A DNA stretch of 11,500 bases. Origin: an uncultured Pseudodesulfovibrio sp. (GTDB lineage: Bacteria; Desulfobacterota; Desulfovibrionia; Desulfovibrionales; Desulfovibrionaceae). Numbering within the stretch: the stretch's first letter is position 1; the number at the start of each line of letters is the position of its first letter. The position numbers were made by a program, and so were the translations under genes. The stretch lies in assembly GCA_947259235.1 (NCBI GenBank), contig CAMYLL010000056.1, forward strand, positions 1 through 11,500, written 5' to 3'. The notes under the pieces were generated by a model. That model was not told where the DNA came from and made no database searches. It worked only from the letters and a program-made list of their open reading frames with translations. Below, piece after piece: positions 6,447-11,500 of this stretch.

Positions 6447-7065
6447 TCTCCAGGTCATCGCCTCGTGGATAGAGCCCGATACCCGGGTGCTGGACCTTGG
6501 CTGCCGCACCGGCTCGCTCCTGGACCACCTGCGCCGGGAAAAGGGAACCCGGGGAACCGGCGTCGAGATAGACGAGGAGGCCGCAGGCGAGGCTATCGCC
6601 AAGGGACTGTCCGTGATCCACGGCGACATCTACGAGGAGATCGAGGACTACCCGGACAACGCCTTCGACTACGTCATCCTCTCCCAGACCCTGCAGCAGG
6701 TCTACGACCCGGCCACCCTCATCCGCGAGATGCTGCGCGTGGGCAGCCGGTGCATCGTCTCCTTTCCCAACTTCACGCACATCAGGAACCGCTTCCAGAT
6801 GTTCTTCACCGGCCGCGCGCCCGTGTCCAAGGAGCTGCCCTACGACTGGCACGACAGCCCCAACATCCGGGTCATTCCGATCACGGATTTCAGGCGGTTC
6901 TGCGCGCAGCTGCACGTGCCCATCGTCAAGGAGGTGGCCATCTCCACCCACCATCACGATACCAGGGGGCGGGTCATCACCTTCCTGCCCAACCTGCTGG
7001 CCACCTTCGGCATCTTCATGCTCGGCCAGCCCGGACGGCGCGGGGAGCGGGATAGGGACGGCTAG
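6436..7065 (+). CDS. metW: MetW-family methionine biosynthesis protein (methyltransferase fold)
   Basis: This 209-residue cytoplasmic protein is typical of MetW, which is encoded next to metX in many proteobacteria and is reported to support MetX activity. It has a class I methyltransferase-like fold: motif I reads VLDLGCRTGSLL (residues 18-29). MetW-specific blocks follow: LSQTLQQVYDP, SRCIVSFPNFTHIRNRFQ and SKELPYDWHDSPNIRVIPITDFRRFC. Motif I carries R24-T25 where the usual pattern is glycine and a small or acidic residue (GCGxG), which may affect cofactor binding. A GGGAGG site lies just ahead of the ATG, which falls inside the end of metX, so translation is probably coupled. The tail (about residues 195-209) is arginine-rich and poorly conserved. 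The stop shares the CTAG at 7062-7065 with the stop of the convergent gene. Confidence 0.95.
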   Translation: MRFDLQVIASWIEPDTRVLDLGCRTGSLLDHLRREKGTRGTGVEIDEEAAGEAIAKGLSVIHGDIYEEIEDYPDNAFDYVILSQTLQQVYDPATLIREMLRVGSRCIVSFPNFTHIRNRFQMFFTGRAPVSKELPYDWHDSPNIRVIPITDFRRFCAQLHVPIVKEVAISTHHHDTRGRVITFLPNLLATFGIFMLGQPGRRGERDRDG

Positions 7066-8582
7066 AAGTCCAGCTTGGTGACCTTGCCGGAGCGCTTGGC
7101 CCCTTTTTTCTTTCCGCGCCCGGTATCGAGGTTCGGGTCGTCCACGTTGAATTGCTTTTTGGCTGATTTGCGCTGCGGTGCGGCGGCCCTGGCGGGCGAC
7201 GGCGCGTCCACGTCGTATTCGTCGCGGACCGTCTCGCGCCGGACCGAGGCGGGCGGGATGCGGTTTCTGGCCTTGTCCAGCCGTCTTTGGGCGGTGGCGT
7301 TCCCGGGGTCGATTGCGAGAACGTGGGTGAAGTATGGCTCTGCGTCCTGGTAGTGGCGCAGGTCGAGGTAGAGGGAGCCGATGTTCATGGCCGCGCCGAC
7401 GCTGCCCTCGTAAAAGCGCGGGTCGAGCTTGAGGGCCGCCTCGAAGCAGCGCAGGGCGGTCATGCGCTCGTCGCCCTCCCAGTAGGCCAGGCCCATGTTG
7501 TAGTGGATGGCCGGGTCGTTGGAGGCGATGGAGAGCGCCTTCTGATAGACCTCCACGGCCTCCTTCCACTTGCCCTCGCCGCGCAGGATGATGCCCAGGC
7601 GGTTGAAATGGACCAGATCGTCGCGCCCGAGCACCCGCTTGCCGTCGATGACCCGGGTCAGGTACTTCACGGCCAGGTCCGGGGCGCGGCTGACCACGGC
7701 GTCCACTATGCGTTCTGTCAGGTCCCCGGCGATGCTCAGGTGCTCGCGCTCGGCGGCCTCGACGCTCTTGTCGAGGTATTCCTCGGCCACATCGGCCTCG
7801 TTGCGCCGCAGGTGCTGCTTGGCTATCTCCAGCTTGCGCTCCGGGTTGAGGGGGCTGATCTCGTCGAGCTCCTTCATGTAGGCCAGGGCGCGCTCGTCGT
7901 CCATGCCGTCCAGGGCGGCCGCCAGCTTGATCAGTGGGGCCATGAAGATTGGCCGGCTCTCGTGGGCGGCCATGTATGCCTGGACCGCCTTGTCCTGCTC
8001 GCCGATGCCCATGAGCGCGTCGCCGCGCATGACCAGCCCGCGCGCGCTGTCAGGGGTGAGCAGCAGGATGCGGTCCGTCACCTCCAGAGCCTCGTCGAAG
8101 CTGCCCGCCTCCAGCAGCTCGGCGCAGCGGGTCATCTGCTTCTTGAGCGCGGTGGGCGGGTCCAGTGTGGCCGCCATTTCCTCTATGACCTTGTTGGCCG
8201 AGGCGGGCTTGACCAGCACCCGGCTGACGCCCAGCTCGAAGAAATAGGCCACGGTTTCCTTGGTGGTCTGCCAGGTGAGCACGATCATGCGTACGTCGGG
8301 AAACTCGCGCTTGAGCCGGAGGATGAAGTCTGTGGTGGGGCGTTCGGCGAGCATCCGCTCGATGAAGACGATGCAGGGAGTCCCCTGGTCCCGCAGCTCC
8401 AGGCACTTGGCCATGGCCGGGCCGGGGTTGGCAAAGGAAAAGAGCACCTCTCCCTTGAATCCTATGACCCGCGAGACGATGTTCCTGAGCGCCCGGATGA
8501 AGACGGCATCGTCTGAAAGATAGACGATGGCACCGCTCTCAAGGAAATCCCGGACAATGACGTCGGACGGCTGGTTTCCCAT
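7062..8582 (-). CDS. Receiver-like/TPR repeat protein with basic C-terminal tail (paralogue 1)
   Basis: This 506-residue, probably cytoplasmic protein is of unknown function. Residues 16-140 form a response-regulator receiver-like domain: acidic D24-D25 after strand 1, IERML at strand 3, T103 and K125 (in VLVKPAS). The phospho-accepting Asp position is Glu75, so ordinary phosphorylation is unlikely. Residues about 150-440 are TPR-like helical repeats (for example KWKEAVEVYQKALSIASNDPAIHYNMGLAYWEGD), which usually mediate protein binding. A tail from about 440 is rich in Lys, Arg, Pro and Ala, holds two (Y/F)(D/N)VDxP motifs and has no counterpart in the paralogue. The ATG at 8582 is preferred over one nine codons upstream because GGAGG precedes it closely. 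It lies downstream of its paralogue on the same strand and converges with metW at a shared CTAG. Domains are clear; the role is not. Confidence 0.9.
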   Translation of the reverse strand: MGNQPSDVIVRDFLESGAIVYLSDDAVFIRALRNIVSRVIGFKGEVLFSFANPGPAMAKCLELRDQGTPCIVFIERMLAERPTTDFILRLKREFPDVRMIVLTWQTTKETVAYFFELGVSRVLVKPASANKVIEEMAATLDPPTALKKQMTRCAELLEAGSFDEALEVTDRILLLTPDSARGLVMRGDALMGIGEQDKAVQAYMAAHESRPIFMAPLIKLAAALDGMDDERALAYMKELDEISPLNPERKLEIAKQHLRRNEADVAEEYLDKSVEAAEREHLSIAGDLTERIVDAVVSRAPDLAVKYLTRVIDGKRVLGRDDLVHFNRLGIILRGEGKWKEAVEVYQKALSIASNDPAIHYNMGLAYWEGDERMTALRCFEAALKLDPRFYEGSVGAAMNIGSLYLDLRHYQDAEPYFTHVLAIDPGNATAQRRLDKARNRIPPASVRRETVRDEYDVDAPSPARAAAPQRKSAKKQFNVDDPNLDTGRGKKKGAKRSGKVTKLDF

Positions 8583-8599
8583 GACCTCCTCCCTCTGGC

Positions 8600-8617
8600 G
8601 GCGCGCCAAGGCGCGCC
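8600..8617 (-). promoter_or_regulatory. GC-rich inverted repeat in the leader of paralogue 1
   Basis: GGCGCGCC occurs twice, separated by AA (8600-8607 and 8610-8617). The arms could pair with each other, and each is also a palindrome (an AscI recognition site). GGC at 8597-8599 could extend the stem across one bulged base. In the minus-strand transcript it ends 17 nt before the start at 8582, leaving the ribosome site just outside it. No U tract follows, so it is not a standard terminator; a leader hairpin or protein-binding site is inferred. Confidence 0.45.
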
Positions 8618-8639
8618 CGCCTGTTTCATCTCATGATCC

Positions 8640-8669
8640 ACGGTACGTGAACCACGGCGACGCGGTCAA
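8640..8669 (-). promoter_or_regulatory. Weak candidate promoter for paralogue 1
   Basis: On the minus strand TTGACC (8669-8664) is followed by an 18-base spacer and TACCGT (8645-8640). The -35 box matches five of six consensus positions, but the -10 box only three. The layout resembles the candidate metX promoter, including a G before the TACC. It would give a leader of about 50 nt containing the inverted repeat. This is a motif match only, and the gene may instead be read through from the upstream paralogue. Confidence 0.25.
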
Positions 8670-8698
8670 GGAGGGGTCCGTCCCGGGCGGCCTGGCCG

Positions 8699-10030
8699 TC
8701 AGCGGGTGAGGGTTTCGAGTCGCCGTCTGGCCGTGGCGTTGGCCGGGTTGAGGGCTAGGGCGTTCTTCAGGAACTCGATCGCCTTTTCCGGCTCGCGGAC
8801 CTCGGAGTAGATTGTGCCCAGGTTCAGGGAGGCTCCTTCGCTGGTCTTGTAGAATACGGGATTCTTTTCCAGGGCGCTGTCAAAGCATTTGGCGGCCATG
8901 CGCTTGTCGCCGCCGTCGAAGTAGGCCATGCCCATGTTGTAGTACAGCCCTTCGTCGTCGGGGGATATCTCCAGGGCGCGGCTGTAGTTTTCTATTGCCT
9001 CGCGCCATTTGCCCTGGCCGCGCAGGGCGATGCCGAGCCTGTTGAACAGGATGATGTCGTCCTTGCCCAGCCCGCGGCCCTTGGATTCGATGACCTTGCT
9101 CAGGTACTTTTCAGACATCTGCGGCGAGAGCTGGCCCACGGCCTCGGAGATGCGCTCGGCCACGGTCCCGACGAGGCTCATGGCCTCACGGGTGGCCGTC
9201 TCTATGGCCTGGTCAAAGTATTTCTCGGCTCGCTCCATCTCGTTGCGGGCCATGTGGACCTTACCGATATCGGTCTTGCGCTCGGTGTTCAGCGGGCTGA
9301 GCCGGTCGAGCTTCTTGAGGTATTCCAGGTGTTTTTCGTCGTCGACCCCGTCGTAGGCGTGGGCCAGCTTCTTCAGCGGCTCTAGGTAGAGGCGCGAGCT
9401 CTCGTGGGCCGACATGTAGCAGGCCACGGCTTCCTCCCGCTTGCCTATCTCCAGGAACACGTCGCCGCGCAGCATGAGTCCGGCAGGGCTGTCCGGCTTG
9501 ATCTCAAGGATCTTGACGCTGACCTCCAGCGCCTCCTTGTGCTTGCCCGCAGCCAGGAACCGCTGGCCCAGGCTCATGTATTCGCTCAGCTTGCCCTGGG
9601 GCTTGATGGTGAAGGCCAGCTTCTCGATGATGTTGTTCATGGAGGCGGGCTTGGAGATGACGTTGTTGACGCCGATCTCGTAAAAATAGGCGATGTTCTC
9701 GCGTTTGGTTTCGCTCACCAGGACGATGATGCGCAGGTCCGGCAGCAGCCGCTTGAGGGTGATGATGGTGTCCGTGCTCGGCCGCCCGTGCAGGATGCGC
9801 TCGATGAAGACCGTGCATTCGATCTTGCTCTTCTGGCATTCCTGGATCTTCTTGAGTCCGGCCTGGACGTTCTCGAAGGCGAAGAAGCAGTCACGCTTGG
9901 TGCCGATGATCTTGAAGATGGTCGAGGAGAGCATCTTCTTGAACAACGGATCTTCGCTCAAGAGCAGCACCGCGCCGTTCTTGTTCTCAAAGAAGTCGTA
10001 AACTATTGAATCGTATTTTTTATCCGCCAT
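8699..10030 (-). CDS. Receiver-like/TPR repeat protein (paralogue 2)
   Basis: This 443-residue protein is collinear with the downstream gene over its whole length, with few gaps, so the two are tandem duplicates that have diverged. A receiver-like domain (about residues 18-140) has acidic E26-D27, a strand-3 IERIL with Glu77 at the phospho-acceptor position, valine or serine (V105-S106) where a conserved Thr/Ser is expected, and the conserved lysine K127 in ISKPAS. TPR-like repeats follow from about residue 150 to the end, including YYNMGMAYFDGGDKRMAAKCFDSAL. Unlike the other copy it stops right after the last repeat. The ATG at 10030 has GAGG six bases upstream. It is more lysine-rich than its neighbour. 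The intergenic gap to the downstream paralogue is 116 bp. A protein-binding scaffold is plausible from the TPRs, but no partner is visible. Confidence 0.9.
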   Translation of the reverse strand: MADKKYDSIVYDFFENKNGAVLLLSEDPLFKKMLSSTIFKIIGTKRDCFFAFENVQAGLKKIQECQKSKIECTVFIERILHGRPSTDTIITLKRLLPDLRIIVLVSETKRENIAYFYEIGVNNVISKPASMNNIIEKLAFTIKPQGKLSEYMSLGQRFLAAGKHKEALEVSVKILEIKPDSPAGLMLRGDVFLEIGKREEAVACYMSAHESSRLYLEPLKKLAHAYDGVDDEKHLEYLKKLDRLSPLNTERKTDIGKVHMARNEMERAEKYFDQAIETATREAMSLVGTVAERISEAVGQLSPQMSEKYLSKVIESKGRGLGKDDIILFNRLGIALRGQGKWREAIENYSRALEISPDDEGLYYNMGMAYFDGGDKRMAAKCFDSALEKNPVFYKTSEGASLNLGTIYSEVREPEKAIEFLKNALALNPANATARRRLETLTR

Positions 10031-10048
10031 GGTATCCTCGTGTTAATC

Positions 10049-10069
10049 CACCCCTTCCCCCAAGGGGTG
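10049..10069 (-). promoter_or_regulatory. Inverted repeat in the leader of paralogue 2
   Basis: CACCCCTT and AAGGGGTG (eight perfect pairs) flank a five-base C-tract loop. In the minus-strand transcript the hairpin ends 18 nt before the start codon at 10030, with the GAGG ribosome site lying between. It has no following U tract, so it is not a clear terminator for the upstream transporter gene. Its position mirrors the inverted repeat ahead of the other paralogue. Confidence 0.5.
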
Positions 10070-10137
10070 ATCGTCTGTTGTCTGGGCCTCCCCCCCTGAC
10101 TCCCTTTGAATAACCAGTGGCCGCAGGAAGGCAATTA

Positions 10138-11019
10138 TTATTTGTCCGTCCCGGCGGCGGCCGGATTTTCCTTCTTGTTCTTCAGGGAGCCGAGATAGAT
10201 CGCCGTCAGGGCCAGCCCGACTCCCACAAGCTCTACCGGCGTGGTGGGTTTGTCAAAGAAAAGGATGTCCCACACGTATGACAGGGTCGGTTGCAGGAGA
10301 AGGATCAGTCCGACGAGGGACGTGCGTACCTGCTGTATCCCGCGGGTGATCAGATACCAGCCCGCGGCGTGGCAGACAAGGGCCAGTGCGGCCAGGGCGA
10401 GCAGGGACCGGGTGTCGGGGATGGCGAAGGACTCCCCCTGCGCGACGCCCAGTCCGCCGAGCATCAGGCCGGTGATCAGCGCCACGGACCCGGCCATGGC
10501 CAGCGGATCGGCCCCGGCCCGGGTCAGCGAAAACTTGAGGCTCAGAAGGTAGAGGGCGTACCATACGGCGGCGAGCAGGCCGTAGACCACGCCGAGCCGG
10601 TATCCGGCGGTGAAGGTGTCCCATGACACGCCGACCATGAGATACAGCCCGGTCAGGGCCATGGGGATGGCCACCATGAAAGGCCGGGAGACCCGCTCCC
10701 TGAGAAAGAGAATGGACACGGCGGCCAGCACGATGACCTGGAAGTTGGTGAGCATGGTGGCCATGCCCGGCCCCACCAGCCCGATGGACCGGTGCCAGCA
10801 GAAGAAATCCGCCGTAAAGAAAACGGCCGAGAGGAGCGACCAGCGCCAGACATGGCCGGTCATCTGCCCCAGCTTGCCTATCCGCCACAGGATCAGGGAC
10901 ATGCCCAGTCCGCCGCCCGCCAGCCGGTAGAACCCGGCCACGTCCGGCGGCACGGCGGCCAGCTTGACCATCACCGAGGAAAAACTGATGAGCACCGCGC
11001 CGATGACGAACCCGGTCAT
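10138..11019 (-). CDS. EamA-family (DMT superfamily) transporter
   Basis: This 293-residue inner-membrane protein has about ten hydrophobic helices arranged as two EamA repeats. The first repeat contains [14 protein letters not shown] and ends around [24 protein letters not shown]; the second begins near [22 protein letters not shown] and ends with [34 protein letters not shown]. The pattern is that of drug/metabolite exporters (RhaT/EamA type) and the substrate is unknown. Upstream in-frame starts would extend into the SfsA gene and are rejected. The ATG at 11019 overlaps the SfsA stop as ATGA, suggesting translational coupling, and the ribosome site is poor (GGTGG), consistent with coupling. 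The C-terminus is a short lysine-rich cytoplasmic tail. The 107 bp downstream hold the leader of paralogue 2. Confidence 0.92.
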   Translation of the reverse strand: MTGFVIGAVLISFSSVMVKLAAVPPDVAGFYRLAGGGLGMSLILWRIGKLGQMTGHVWRWSLLSAVFFTADFFCWHRSIGLVGPGMATMLTNFQVIVLAAVSILFLRERVSRPFMVAIPMALTGLYLMVGVSWDTFTAGYRLGVVYGLLAAVWYALYLLSLKFSLTRAGADPLAMAGSVALITGLMLGGLGVAQGESFAIPDTRSLLALAALALVCHAAGWYLITRGIQQVRTSLVGLILLLQPTLSYVWDILFFDKPTTPVELVGVGLALTAIYLGSLKNKKENPAAAGTDK

Positions 11020-11500
11020 GGGCGCACCACCCGGAGCCTGTGGGCCAGAGAGATGCCCGTTTCGTCCACCAGCGCCACGTGGGGCCATGCCTCGACACCG
11101 CGGTCCAGCGCCTCGTAAAAAAGCGCCGCATAGACCGGGTCGACAACGTCCGCCGGGCCGAAGCAGTGGCCGTCGGGCCGTTGGACCAGAAAAAAGAGGG
11201 CCGCGCGTTCGCCCGCCGCCGCCAGGGCCATGAGCTCGCGCAGATGCTTTTGGCCGCGCTCGGTTGCTGCGTCGGGGAAGCAGGCCACCTGGTCCTCGAC
11301 CATGGTCACGTTCTTGCACTCCACCCACAGTGACCCATCGGGACCGTCAAGGCGCGCATCCAGGCGACTGTTGCCGGTTTTTGCCTCGGCGCGCAGGGTG
11401 TCGAAGCCGCTCAGCTCCGGGAGGGCTTGTGTCTCGAAGGCGCGTCGGAGCATCCGGTTGGGGGTCAGGGTGTTGACCCCGACGAAGTGGCCGTCCACGG
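11016..11500 (-). CDS. sfsA: SfsA-family protein, C-terminal part (N-terminus beyond the right edge)
   Basis: About 160 residues are visible, in a frame open to the window edge; full SfsA proteins are about 230 residues, so roughly the first 70 are missing. Family blocks include [17 protein letters not shown], then [38 protein letters not shown] and [11 protein letters not shown]. The aspartate in RLDARL together with E-x-K (ECK) fits the PD-(D/E)xK nuclease-like core proposed for SfsA, which was first named for stimulating sugar fermentation in E. coli and later described as a nucleic-acid nuclease. The true cellular role is unsettled. A GTG at the edge (11498) is an internal codon, not the start. 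The gene ends in ATGA overlap with the EamA transporter gene, so they likely form one transcript. Confidence 0.92.
   Translation of the reverse strand, partial: VDGHFVGVNTLTPNRMLRRAFETQALPELSGFDTLRAEAKTGNSRLDARLDGPDGSLWVECKNVTMVEDQVACFPDAATERGQKHLRELMALAAAGERAALFFLVQRPDGHCFGPADVVDPVYAALFYEALDRGVEAWPHVALVDETGISLAHRLRVVRP

Noticed and set aside
5085..6629. 514-residue minus-strand open frame opposite metX
   Set aside because: Its repeat (GRVGRDCGQ-like) is just the antisense of the metX 21-bp units; no protein family is recognisable.
7287..8516. 409-residue plus-strand open frame opposite paralogue 1
   Set aside because: Val/Leu/His/Gln-rich antisense translation; the minus-strand frame has clear receiver and TPR motifs.
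8600..8617. Two AscI sites ten bases apart as a cloning scar
   Set aside because: No vector or adapter sequence flanks them, and GGCGCGCC is a natural GC-rich palindrome; a leader inverted repeat is the simpler reading.

Overview
The window is GC-rich, gene-dense bacterial chromosome. It has no RNA genes, mobile elements or CRISPR, and no gap over about 150 bp. Gene content and protein style suggest a sulfate-reducing deltaproteobacterium of the Desulfovibrio/Pseudodesulfovibrio group: a MetX/MetW pair, a PHP-domain protein of the kind fused to glycosyltransferases in that group, a UbiA prenyltransferase without other quinone genes, and receiver-TPR proteins. This assignment rests on recalled family resemblance, not on a search.

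Layout. (1) 1-1003, minus strand: a short DksA/TraR-type zinc-finger regulator followed by the N-terminal PHP domain of a protein that runs off the left edge. (2) 1151-2539, plus strand: a small YdcZ/DUF606 membrane transporter, then a UbiA-family prenyltransferase. (3) 2569-5116, plus strand: a tight run of MscS-type mechanosensitive channel, two-domain GNAT acetyltransferase and membrane-anchored rhodanese. The first pair overlaps by 8 nt and the second is separated by 3 nt. (4) 5181-7065, plus strand: metX and metW, overlapping by 11 nt, for acylation of homoserine in methionine synthesis. (5) 7062-10030, minus strand: two tandem, collinear paralogues, each an N-terminal receiver-like domain followed by TPR repeats. 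(6) 10138-11500, minus strand: an SfsA-family protein (cut by the right edge) coupled by an ATGA overlap to an EamA/DMT transporter.

Most notable features. The metX frame carries four in-frame 21-bp tandem repeats (seven residues each), inserted in a conserved family motif (GSTGP...PYG). Both receiver-TPR paralogues have Glu where receivers carry the phospho-accepting Asp, while the rest of the phosphorylation pocket is largely kept, and the downstream copy adds a basic tail that the other lacks. Each paralogue also has a GC-rich inverted repeat ending 17-18 nt before its start codon. This pseudo-receiver/TPR pair is the best candidate for an undescribed system here. Its function cannot be read from the sequence; a phosphorylation-independent scaffold or regulator is an inference.

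The remaining genes are recognisable housekeeping or transport functions. Long open frames opposite the real genes are GC-driven shadows and are not annotated.
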